A DNA stretch of 64,000 bases, taken from NCBI GenBank assembly GCA_016707205.1, contig JADJHZ010000002.1, positions 372,001 to 436,000 on the forward strand, given 5' to 3'. Every line of letters starts with the position of its first letter. Position 1 is the first letter of the stretch. Both the position numbers and the translations under genes were made by a program. This document shows positions 17,671-25,599 of the stretch, piece after piece. The DNA comes from Haliscomenobacter sp. (GTDB taxonomy: Bacteria; Bacteroidota; Bacteroidia; Chitinophagales; Saprospiraceae). The notes beneath the pieces were generated by a model. That model searched no databases, had not been told where the DNA came from, and was given only the letters and a program-made list of their open reading frames with translations.

Positions 17671-17705
17671 GCAGGCAGGCAGCTCCGGTTACCTGTCTGC
17701 TTTTT
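17671..17705. terminator. Terminator between the convergent serine palmitoyltransferase-like and Nramp-like genes
   Basis: Stem GCAGGCAGG (17671-17679) pairs with CCTGTCTGC (17692-17700) including one G-U pair, with a 12-base loop and a following T5CT4. An AAA before the left arm allows weaker function in the other direction. It overlaps the last codons of the Nramp-like gene. Confidence 0.7.
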
Positions 17706-19008
17706 CTTTTCCAAAAACGCGAAATCCGAGAACGATCATCAGCGCCATCGAAAAACCGGCTGTAACAAAAACCGGAAAGAGGGCGCCTTCCTCAAACAGG
17801 TGAAAAACGGAATCCAACGCCAACCGGATATTATGCAGCCCCAGCAGGGTAGTAACCCCAACAATGATCAGGGTAAAGAGGTTAGCCCAAAAGCCATTGG
17901 CATACTTGCCCAGGAGGGTTCGGTCATTTGCGGCAAAGAGTAAAAAAATAGCCATGAAAGGCAACAGTAATCCGTTGAGCGCCTGGGCCAGAATGATTAC
18001 CGGAATAGGCCGGAAGTTGAGCATGCCAAAAAGAACGCCTATACCCAAAACCGTTCCCCATACCATACGAAAGTTTCTCGAATCAGGCGTCCAGGTTTCC
18101 TTATTTCCTGCTCCCAACAGGCTGGAGCCTGCGACCGCCGCTGCTAAAGGAGCCGTTATTGCCGAGCTCAATCCTGCCGCAAATAAGCCCAGCCCGAACA
18201 GCGCCGTTCCCCAACCCCCAATCGTTGAGGTCAACGCCCGGGAAAGGTTTTCAAAAGAATAGGCTCCCTCAATTTGCATTCCAGCCAGCAGAATACCCCC
18301 GGAGATCAACCCTCCAATCATAACAGCCAGCGCTATTCCAAGTCGCATTTCCCGGATATCTTGCCCAGTGCCAATTCCGGAGCCAAGAAAAAGATTATAG
18401 GGTACAATCGTCGTCCCGATAAGTCCGATAATCAATAACGCTGATCCTTGCGGAAAGTGGGGAATGAGCGCGCCGCTTGCCAGCGAAACCGGCGTTATCG
18501 GAGAAAAAAAGGCAACATACAAAAAGGTCGCGCCCATAAAGGCCACCATCATTCCAAGCAACCGGGCAAGAAATCCGTAATTGCCTATCCACAACAGACC
18601 AGCGCAAAGAAAACCTAGGGTTAAAGTAATTGCCGGCCGGGGCAAAGAGGTCAAAAACCCAAGTCCGGACAAGGCTCCAAGCAGATTCCCGGCTTCGTAA
18701 GCGGCACAGCCAAAAGCCAGAGCCAGAAAAATCCCCCAATGGATGCCTTTTCCTTTTTTCCCTGCATATTGAAGCGCAATGATCTCGCCCAGGTTTTTTC
18801 CTGAAGCAATCGTCAGCCTGGCTGAGGTTTCCTGAAGCAAAATAGTGGCAAGGGTGCTGAACGTTAGGGCCCATAATAATTGCCCTTGGAATAAAGCTCC
18901 AGCCCTGGATGTAGTCGTGACGGTTCCCGGGCCAATAAAAGCAGCGGAAATGACCGACCAGAACAGGATGCTGGACAGCCCTTTTTGAAAGGAAATGCGC
19001 TTTGCCAT
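17689..19008 (-). CDS. Nramp-superfamily metal ion transporter, divergent ion-binding motifs
   Basis: A 439-residue inner-membrane protein with about 11 hydrophobic helices and the Nramp/LeuT-like repeat pattern. The TM1 position that is DPGN in classical Mn2+/Fe2+ transporters reads GPGT here (residues 26-29, in AAFIGPGTVTTTSRAG). The TM6 MPH motif reads VPY (202-204, in TTIVPYNLFLGS). The usual metal-binding Asp, Asn, Met and His are therefore missing or changed. It may move another divalent ion or a different substrate, or work by a changed mechanism (inference). The fold call is secure and the substrate is not. It is convergent with the preceding gene. Confidence 0.82.
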   Translation of the reverse strand: MAKRISFQKGLSSILFWSVISAAFIGPGTVTTTSRAGALFQGQLLWALTFSTLATILLQETSARLTIASGKNLGEIIALQYAGKKGKGIHWGIFLALAFGCAAYEAGNLLGALSGLGFLTSLPRPAITLTLGFLCAGLLWIGNYGFLARLLGMMVAFMGATFLYVAFFSPITPVSLASGALIPHFPQGSALLIIGLIGTTIVPYNLFLGSGIGTGQDIREMRLGIALAVMIGGLISGGILLAGMQIEGAYSFENLSRALTSTIGGWGTALFGLGLFAAGLSSAITAPLAAAVAGSSLLGAGNKETWTPDSRNFRMVWGTVLGIGVLFGMLNFRPIPVIILAQALNGLLLPFMAIFLLFAANDRTLLGKYANGFWANLFTLIIVGVTTLLGLHNIRLALDSVFHLFEEGALFPVFVTAGFSMALMIVLGFRVFGKEKADR

Positions 19009-19050
19009 ACGAATAGAACCGGTAAATCGCGAAATTAAACCCTAAGATAC

Positions 19051-19992
19051 CTATTCTCCCGGTTTGAGTAAGCGCCGGATTTTGTACGGCTTTTTTTGCT
19101 GGGATTCAAAATAGGTGCGCATTTGAATCTCCGCGGTAATGCCGATCGTAATAAACTGTATACCCGAAAGCAGCAGGATCATTCCAAGGAGGAGCAATGG
19201 CCTACCCCAAATGTCCTGACCTAGAATTTTCAGCACCAAAAGATACAAGTTGATCACAAGCCCAAGCGCAAGAAGGAAAAGCCCGCTATTCCCAAATAAA
19301 TGCATGGGCTTTTGCATGTATTTTTTGAAGAACAACATCAAGAGCAAATCGCTCACCACTTTAAAAGTCCGGCCAAGGCCGTACTTGGATTTTCCAAACT
19401 GCCGGGGATGGTGCTTGACATCGACCTGCGTAATTTTACCTCCTTCTAAATGAGCCAGAACGGGGATAAAGCGGTGCAGTTCCCCATAAAGCCCCAGATC
19501 CTTGGCCAGGTCGGCGCGAAGCACTTTCAACGCGCACCCATAGTCTTTTAACTGGACCCCGGCTGCATTCCGAATGATATAGTTTGCAATACGGCTTGGA
19601 AGTTTACGCAAAATAAATCCGTCTTGTCGGTTAGCCCGGTTTCCGGCCACCATATCCCATCCCCCTTCCCTGGCAACCCGAAGCATCTCCGGAATATCCG
19701 TGGGATCATTTTGAAGGTCGCCATCCATAGTAGCAATGAACTCACCCTCGGCATGGTCAATACCCGCCATAAGTGCAAGGCTTTGCCCATAGTTCTTTTT
19801 GAGTTCAATAATCTTTAGCCGGTGATGCCGCAACGTTCTAAGCTCCTTCAGTGTGCCATCTTTTGACCTATCATCCACATAAACCATTTCATAGGCATAC
19901 CCTTCCAAGGCATCTGAAATGCGTTGGACCAACGGACGAATATTTTCTTCTTCGTTGTAGACCGTTACCACGACGGATAATTCCAGGGACAT
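19051..19992 (-). CDS. GT2 polyprenyl-phosphate glycosyltransferase (DPM1/GtrB-type)
   Basis: A 313-residue protein. A GT-A domain starts at LSVVVTVYNEEENIRPL, with VYVDDRSKDGT and the metal-binding ATMDGDLQNDP (DGD). Two membrane helices follow at the C-terminus (about 231-252 and 264-290). Such enzymes load a sugar onto undecaprenyl phosphate at the inner face of the membrane for transfer outside. The gene is followed 15 bases upstream on the same strand by an ArnT-like GT39 enzyme, which uses exactly such lipid-linked sugars. The two probably form one lipid/glycan decoration pathway. Confidence 0.87.
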   Translation of the reverse strand: MSLELSVVVTVYNEEENIRPLVQRISDALEGYAYEMVYVDDRSKDGTLKELRTLRHHRLKIIELKKNYGQSLALMAGIDHAEGEFIATMDGDLQNDPTDIPEMLRVAREGGWDMVAGNRANRQDGFILRKLPSRIANYIIRNAAGVQLKDYGCALKVLRADLAKDLGLYGELHRFIPVLAHLEGGKITQVDVKHHPRQFGKSKYGLGRTFKVVSDLLLMLFFKKYMQKPMHLFGNSGLFLLALGLVINLYLLVLKILGQDIWGRPLLLLGMILLLSGIQFITIGITAEIQMRTYFESQQKKPYKIRRLLKPGE

Positions 19993-20007
19993 AGGCGTGA
20001 ATTCAGC

Positions 20008-21586
20008 TTATTGTAAACGAACCAGATCAAAAATAACCCGACCATGGCGAACATGAATCGTATCCACTTTTTCATACCCAACCTTAGGGTACTCTTCCGG
20101 GTCAATGAGGAATAAGGCGCTTTTATCGTAATTGCCCCACCGGCGCGGAATGATGGCGCCCCGTTCCCTCGTCAGATAAAAAGAGTTGGTGGGCTGCATT
20201 TCGGTATTCCGGTAAACGTACATTTTTTCTTCCCGATAGTTTCTGCCAACTTCCTTTGAGCTTTCCCGGCACGAATCCCCATAATCGTGCCGATTGCGGT
20301 CCGGGATTACAAACCAGTTAAACCCGATCCGAAAAAGTAACAGGGCGATTACCATGCCCGGCAAGCGGCGTTCCGGCTTTGGAAGCATCCACGCCAACAG
20401 GCCAACCATACCTAACCCCAATAACAAGGCAGCAGGGATTCTGTAAGGGACGACGCCGAGCCGTTCAATAAACAATGGAGCCAAACTTCCCAACGCGATG
20501 GCAATAATCAGGGCCAGGAAAGCGCCTTGCACAAACCGAAAATTCCAACTCTCCCTCTGTTCATGCCATTCGTGCAACCTCAAGGCAATCCCAAAGACCA
20601 AAGGAACAAACATCAACAAGTACCTGGGAAAAATCCCCGGCGAACTCCAGTAAATCAGAATATTGGAAAAAAAAGCCACTGCAAGAAACTCCAGGAACCG
20701 GTCCTCCCGGACAAGCCGTACTGCATTCCGGTTTAAAAAATAAACCGCCAGAAGCGACCAGGGCATAAAGTGGTACACCATTTCAAACGGAAAGGTAAAC
20801 AGATGCAGGATCGTTCGCCCCAAACCGTGATCCACGGCCGTCCGCTTGGAAGATTCCCGGAAGAGGGTGGCAAATACCGTATCCAGGTCGTTATATTTAA
20901 GGTATACCCAATAATAGGCGCCAATGAGGATTGCGAAAACCGCAATGCCCGCTACATGTTGAAAGGAGATTAGTTTTTTGAAGGAACCACGGTAAGTAAA
21001 ATAAGCCAACAAGGTTATCCCTTGAAATACTCCAGCCGGCAACCCCTTCAGCAAAAATCCAACAGCCGTCAGCACGTAGGAAACCAAAAACAAAGCCCAC
21101 CATCTCTGCTTGGAAAAATAATAATAGACAACAAAGAACAAAGAAAACATCACCCAGCTAAAGGAAATATCAATCAACGCCAGCATGGAATCCCAGAACA
21201 GGATGCGGCCGCAGGTAATCAAGGTGAACGCCGCCAAAAAACCCCGTCCGAAGACTGTATTGCTTCCGAAAAACCCAAAATACGGTCAGTCCATACCCCA
21301 GCAAAGCCAGAACGGTTGGAAGCCTGGCCGTTAGTTCGTCAAACTGGCCCGAAAGGCGAAAAAACAGGAGCAAGATCCAGTTAAATAAGGGAGGCTTATT
21401 GTAATAAAACGCGCCATGCAGCGTAGGCGTAATATAGTTGCCCGAAAGATCCATTTCCAGAGCGACCAGGGCGCGAATGGCCTCGTCGTCAATAAAGGTC
21501 ATGACCCCCAGGTTGGTCAGCAACGCAGCAGGAAGCAAAAAGAGCGGAATGACAAAAAGACCGTAATTTTTGAAAAGGGCTTTCAT
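20008..21586 (-). CDS. ArnT/PMT-like GT39 membrane glycosyltransferase, frameshifted
   Basis: Two overlapping frames form one protein. The N-terminal part begins MKALFKNYGLFVIPLF (start codon 21586-21584), contains the catalytic acidic motif IDDEAIRAL in the first periplasmic loop, and runs to RKQYSLRTGF. The C-terminal part resumes with LAAFTLITCGRILFWDSML and continues with many membrane helices to 20008. Removing one A from the A6 run at 21236-21241 (T6 in the coding strand) rejoins them into about 525 residues. GT39 enzymes transfer a sugar from a lipid phosphate to lipid A, protein or other acceptors in the periplasm. It lies directly upstream of the GT2 gene that could supply its donor. 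Confidence 0.83.
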
Positions 21587-21646
21587 ACCTTTGTTTTCAA
21601 ACGCCCACAAAAATAAGGGCTTTATCCAAAATCTAAAACTTTGAAA

Positions 21647-22339
21647 ATGAATATTTTGCAAATAAATATTTCTTTTCTGATCCTTCCGTTTGCAGCCTGC
21701 AGTTTTTTCTTTACCCCAGAAACCTCTTCTATTCCGAGATTTATTTCGTCGAAAACCCATATTTCCAAACAAAGCAATACATCCCAACCGGATACCATCC
21801 AATGGACCGAACTCGTCTCCCTGGACTCCACGATCCGTTTGGATTTGCGGTACGCTACCAGCAACAACTTCGTTGGCGAACAATTATATACCTGCCCAAG
21901 ATGTTTTCTGAGACCCACGGTAGCTAAAGCCCTGCTGAAGGTACATCGCGAATTGGGGAAAAAAGGGCTTGGGTTGAAAATGTACGATTGTTATCGCCCC
22001 CATTCCATTCAATGGGCCCTGTGGAAAAAGGTCCCCGACCCAAGATATGTCGCGGACCCGCGAAAAGGCTCGATGCACAACCGAGGCTCAGCCGTTGACC
22101 TGACCGTGGTCGAACTGGCAACGGGTAAAGAACTCGATATGGGAACCCCGTTCGACTACTTTGGCGTAGAAGCCTATATTGATTATCAGAAATTGCCCGA
22201 AAACGTCTTGAACAACCGAAAAACACTCCGCGACTTAATGGTAGCTAACGGGTTTCGAACCACCCGTACGGAATGGTGGCACTTTTCTTATGCTCTGGCC
22301 TCCTACTCCATTTCCAACATGATCTGGCGTTGTCCATAG
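21647..22339 (+). CDS. D-alanyl-D-alanine dipeptidase, VanX/DdpX family
   Basis: A 230-residue M15D zinc peptidase that hydrolyses D-Ala-D-Ala. The zinc site is visible as SMHNRGSAVDL (SxHxxGxAxD) and the catalytic EWWHFSY. Upstream are LDLRYATSNNFVG and MYDCYRPHSIQWALW, both conserved. An N-terminal hydrophobic segment ends in LPFAAC, a possible lipobox with a non-ideal -3 residue, so the enzyme is exported. The start at 21647 (ATG) is preferred to a TTG at 21641. No vanA/H genes are present, so a cell-wall turnover role is more likely than vancomycin resistance (inference). Confidence 0.9.
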   Translation: MNILQINISFLILPFAACSFFFTPETSSIPRFISSKTHISKQSNTSQPDTIQWTELVSLDSTIRLDLRYATSNNFVGEQLYTCPRCFLRPTVAKALLKVHRELGKKGLGLKMYDCYRPHSIQWALWKKVPDPRYVADPRKGSMHNRGSAVDLTVVELATGKELDMGTPFDYFGVEAYIDYQKLPENVLNNRKTLRDLMVANGFRTTRTEWWHFSYALASYSISNMIWRCP

Positions 22340-22551
22340 GATCTACATGAGTTAGCCTAAAAAAAATGGCATCTCCTGGAATCCCAACCCCGCCAAGCTT
22401 CTGGAGTTGGGGAGGCCAGGAATTAAAATTGAAGACTCCTGTATATTTTCCTGAGCCCCGAAACAAAGCTTTATTTAACTGCGTTTAACTTTTGGATTTT
22501 GCTAATTTTACAGGCCTTTGAGTAAACAGGGAAAAAGATAACCAGCAGCAT
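22340..22551. other. Intergenic region with an inverted repeat
   Basis: CCTGGAATCCCAAC (about 22376) is partly complementary to GTTGGGGAGGCCAGG (about 22407), giving a hairpin after the dipeptidase gene without a T-run. It could help end transcription. Nothing else was recognised, and no clear promoter could be assigned to the MoxR gene. Confidence 0.4.
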
Positions 22552-23514
22552 ATGCAATATAAATCCGATGTGGAAGCGGTAGATGGGCTCGCCCAAGCTT
22601 ACCGGGATCTAAAAAAAGAAATTGCAAAAGTCATTGTAGGGCAAGACGATGTAGTGAAAGGGGTAATCATTGCCTTGTTTAGCAATGGGCACAGCCTCCT
22701 GGTGGGGGTACCCGGTTTGGCAAAAACCTTGTTAGTCAGCACCATCTCAGACGTTCTCGATCTGGAATTCAAACGGATACAGTTCACCCCCGACCTGATG
22801 CCCTCTGATATCACCGGATCGGAGATCCTGGACGAAGACCGCCATTTCCGGTTCAATAAAGGACCGCTTTTTGCCAATATCGTTCTCGCGGATGAGATCA
22901 ACCGGACGCCGCCCAAAACCCAGGCAGCTCTTCTTGAAGCCATGCAAGAAAAATCGGTGACCGTCAGCGGGGTCAGGCACATCCTCCCCAAGCCCTTTTT
23001 CGTCTTGGCCACTCAAAACCCGATCGAACAAGAGGGAACCTATCCTTTGCCGGAAGCTCAGTTAGACCGCTTCATGTTCAATATCCCCCTGGACTACCCC
23101 TCTTATGAAGAGGAGTTGGATATTGTGCGCGGCACGACTGCCATAAAAAGCTATGACCTTCAGCATGTCGTTACCGGAGACCAGATTCTTTACTTTCAGA
23201 GTTTGATTCTGAAAATTCCAGTTGCGGACAATGTACTTCGGTATGCGGTAGCTCTTGCTACAAAAACCCGTCCGAACACCGAAATGGCTACTCCAAAGAT
23301 CAACAACTACCTTTCCTGGGGAGCAGGCCCCCGGGCATCTCAGTTCCTCGTATTGGGAGCCAAATGTCATGCGGCTATCAACGGAAAATATTCGCCGGAT
23401 ATTGAAGACGTCCAGGCTGTTGCCAAATACGTACTTCGGCACCGGATGGTCCGGAATTACAAAGCCGAAGCGGAAGGAATCACGGAAGAATATTTGATTG
23501 AAACGTTGTTATAA
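22552..23514 (+). CDS. MoxR-family AAA+ ATPase
   Basis: A 320-residue ATPase acting as a chaperone in assembly of enzyme complexes or surface structures. Walker A is GVPGLAKT near residue 48, Walker B is VLADEINR, sensor 1 lies in VLATQNPIEQEGTYPLPEAQLDRF, and a C-terminal lid follows (PRASQFLVLGAKCHAAI). Length and motifs are normal. MoxR genes are usually followed by DUF58 and von Willebrand factor A proteins. Here the next gene is a DUF4837 lipoprotein, so the usual partners are missing from this locus. Confidence 0.92.
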   Translation: MQYKSDVEAVDGLAQAYRDLKKEIAKVIVGQDDVVKGVIIALFSNGHSLLVGVPGLAKTLLVSTISDVLDLEFKRIQFTPDLMPSDITGSEILDEDRHFRFNKGPLFANIVLADEINRTPPKTQAALLEAMQEKSVTVSGVRHILPKPFFVLATQNPIEQEGTYPLPEAQLDRFMFNIPLDYPSYEEELDIVRGTTAIKSYDLQHVVTGDQILYFQSLILKIPVADNVLRYAVALATKTRPNTEMATPKINNYLSWGAGPRASQFLVLGAKCHAAINGKYSPDIEDVQAVAKYVLRHRMVRNYKAEAEGITEEYLIETLL

Positions 23515-23632
23515 TCTGTGTTTGCGGGCCTATCATTGGTTCAATTTGCCGATCTCCATGTAGCGTAGCGCTGCAAATGGGTGTTCGGCAGGTAACGCCG
23601 CAAGCTTTGGTTTGCCAGGTAAAAAACAAAAG

Positions 23633-23673
23633 GAGGAACCGCCTTGCACTTTGAGGTAGTTCCTCTTTTTTTT
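23633..23673 (+). terminator. Terminator after the MoxR gene
   Basis: Stem GAGGAAC (23633-23639) with GTTCCTC (23659-23665), a 19-base loop that can extend the pairing by AACC/GGT, and a following T8 tract. It closes the MoxR unit before the DUF4837 gene. Confidence 0.75.
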
Positions 23674-23729
23674 ACACGTATCTCAATACGCCAAAGCGAT
23701 GCTGCTCTGCATCTTTACCCAAGGGGAAA

Positions 23730-24872
23730 ATGGCGATCCTTTTCAGAAGCATTATATTACACCCTATAAAAATTTCTTTTTGCATGGTATCCCAACCTGT
23801 TTATCGCTTTTTAACATATGCCCTCTTATTTGCCGGCTTTGCATTTTGGGGCTGTACCAGTGAAATGAGGGAGCAATTAAAACCGATCCCGATTGCTTTT
23901 GGAGAGATTAACGAACTCGCGATCATTGCCGACAGAGACATGTGGGAAAGCCCCATTGGCGATACGATCCAGTTTTATTACTCCTCTCCGTTTCTCATTC
24001 TTCCCCAGCCCGAGCCGATCCTCGATCTGCGCTTTTTCTCCCCCGGAGACCTGGATGCGGATCAATTGCGCAAGCAACTTCGCGCCTATCTTTTTGTTGG
24101 CGACCTCAGCGATCCCAACTCCGCTACGACCAAAATGATGGCCTCCCTGGTTACAGACCAAGCCATCCAGCAAATCCGCCAAAACCCAAAGAACAATGTG
24201 ATCATTGGAAAGGACAAGTGGGCCCAAGGCCAAATGGTCATCTGCCAATTTGGCCGAAACAGGGAAGAGCTGGCGAACAACCTCAAAGAAAACTTTCCCG
24301 CTATTTTAAAGAAGATTAGGGAGCACGATAAAGCCAAAATCGACGCAACCGTCTACCTCGGCAAAAGAAACTACAAACTCGAACAAGAGGTAAAGGATAA
24401 AATGGGGGTTCAGATCCGGATTCCCAGCGACTTTTTCCAGGCGATCAGCGATGGGGAAGTGATCTGGCTTCGAAAGGAAACTACCGAAACCAGTTCCAAC
24501 CTGATGTTTCGAAAGCTCCCCTACAGAAACCAGGACCAGCTTACCCGGGAAGGCATTATTGCTATTCGCGATTCGATTGGCCGGAAATATATTTCCACTC
24601 GTTTGCCCGGAACCTACATGGTGACCAATGGATATGATCTTCCGGTCTATGTGTCCCAGGTGCAGGTGAATAACCAGTTTGCCGTTAATGCGCGGGGTAT
24701 TTGGGAAATTGAAAACGATTATATGGGTGGGGCTTTCGTCAGCTATCTGATTTTAAACCCGAAAACCAACGAACTCATTTTCATCGACGGGTTCTTACAT
24801 GCTCCGGGAGTGGATAAACGCAACTTGATCCAATACCTGGACCACATCATTAATACGACAAAAATTTCTTGA
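23730..24872 (+). CDS. DUF4837 family lipoprotein
   Basis: A 380-residue protein of a family found mainly in Bacteroidota, with no known activity. A lipoprotein signal is seen (FLTYALLFAGFAFWGC). Using the internal ATG at 23784 gives a compact signal peptide (MVSQPVYR followed by the hydrophobic core). The upstream ATG at 23730 has an AAGGGGA stretch in front and is kept as the longest option. Conserved blocks include INELAIIADRDMWESPIGD, LRKQLRAYLFVGDL, YPYR-like KLPYRNQDQLTREGI, and GAFVSYLILNPKTNELIFIDGFLHAPG. The role is probably at the cell envelope. No functional partner is evident from neighbours. Confidence 0.85.
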   Translation: MAILFRSIILHPIKISFCMVSQPVYRFLTYALLFAGFAFWGCTSEMREQLKPIPIAFGEINELAIIADRDMWESPIGDTIQFYYSSPFLILPQPEPILDLRFFSPGDLDADQLRKQLRAYLFVGDLSDPNSATTKMMASLVTDQAIQQIRQNPKNNVIIGKDKWAQGQMVICQFGRNREELANNLKENFPAILKKIREHDKAKIDATVYLGKRNYKLEQEVKDKMGVQIRIPSDFFQAISDGEVIWLRKETTETSSNLMFRKLPYRNQDQLTREGIIAIRDSIGRKYISTRLPGTYMVTNGYDLPVYVSQVQVNNQFAVNARGIWEIENDYMGGAFVSYLILNPKTNELIFIDGFLHAPGVDKRNLIQYLDHIINTTKIS

Positions 24873-25068
24873 CTTCCCCGGCGAAATCCCCCTAGCGAAG
24901 CAATAATGGAAGTGACCCCCGGAACCGATTAGCGTCTGAATACCTGAACAGTCAAAGCATACGGAATTTCATGATTATTTAATCCGGATTCCTTGACCCT
25001 TAAAGGAGAATTGGTCACATTTGCCAATGACTCCTTGCATTTTTTCACTGTTGTAAACCAATTTTAAT

Positions 25069-25464
25069 ATGTCGTTAAAAGACAAGTATCAACCGGCCCT
25101 CGACCTGGCCAAAGAATTGGGCGCTGAAATGGAAAACTTCCACGAAGAAGATGGCGCTATCGTATTCAATGGCGTCGTTGAGACGCCCTTCCTGCGGAAC
25201 CTGATCTGGGATAAGTTCAAAGCCATCAACGGACTGGATAAAGAAGCCACCGCTCCTGACGACATAAAGGCCAGTATCCAGGTAAAAGACCAGAGTGTTT
25301 ATCACCGCCATGAGGTAGTCTCCGGCGAATCGCTGAGCAAAATTTCCAAAAAGTACTACGACGATGCCAACAAATACATGGCCATCTTCGAAGCCAATCG
25401 CGACATCCTTAAGGATCCGGATATGATCAAGGTGGGTCAAGTGCTTACGATTCCAAACCCTTAG
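25069..25464 (+). CDS. BON-LysM protein (YgaU/Kbp-like)
   Basis: A 131-residue cytoplasmic protein without a signal peptide. The first ~75 residues form a BON-like domain (IVFNGVVETPFLRNLIWDKFKAI) and the C-terminal ~50 a LysM domain (HEVVSGESLSKISKKYYDDANKYMAIFEANRDIL...IKVGQVLTIP). This is the architecture and length of E. coli YgaU/Kbp, a cytoplasmic potassium-binding protein. A sensor role here is inferred from that relative. It is a single-gene unit with its own terminator. Confidence 0.85.
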   Translation: MSLKDKYQPALDLAKELGAEMENFHEEDGAIVFNGVVETPFLRNLIWDKFKAINGLDKEATAPDDIKASIQVKDQSVYHRHEVVSGESLSKISKKYYDDANKYMAIFEANRDILKDPDMIKVGQVLTIPNP

Positions 25465-25500
25465 GCATTTCTTTTTCAAAGGAAATAGCTAACCAAGGCA

Positions 25501-25548
25501 AAAAAAAACAGGGCGGTCCGATCACCGGAGCCGCCCTGTTTTTTTTGC
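25501..25548 (+). terminator. Bidirectional terminator between the LysM gene and htpG
   Basis: A8 precedes the stem CAGGGCGG (25509-25516), paired with CCGCCCTG (25531-25538), followed by T9. The flanking A and T tracts make it effective for both convergent genes. Confidence 0.88.
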
Positions 25549-25599
25549 CGCTATAGAGAGAAAAAAAGCAAGCATTTACGCCTGCTATTTTTGAAGCAA

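Noticed and set aside
21647..22339. Vancomycin-resistance locus
   Set aside because: Only a VanX-like dipeptidase is present; no vanA/B ligase, vanH or two-component genes flank it.
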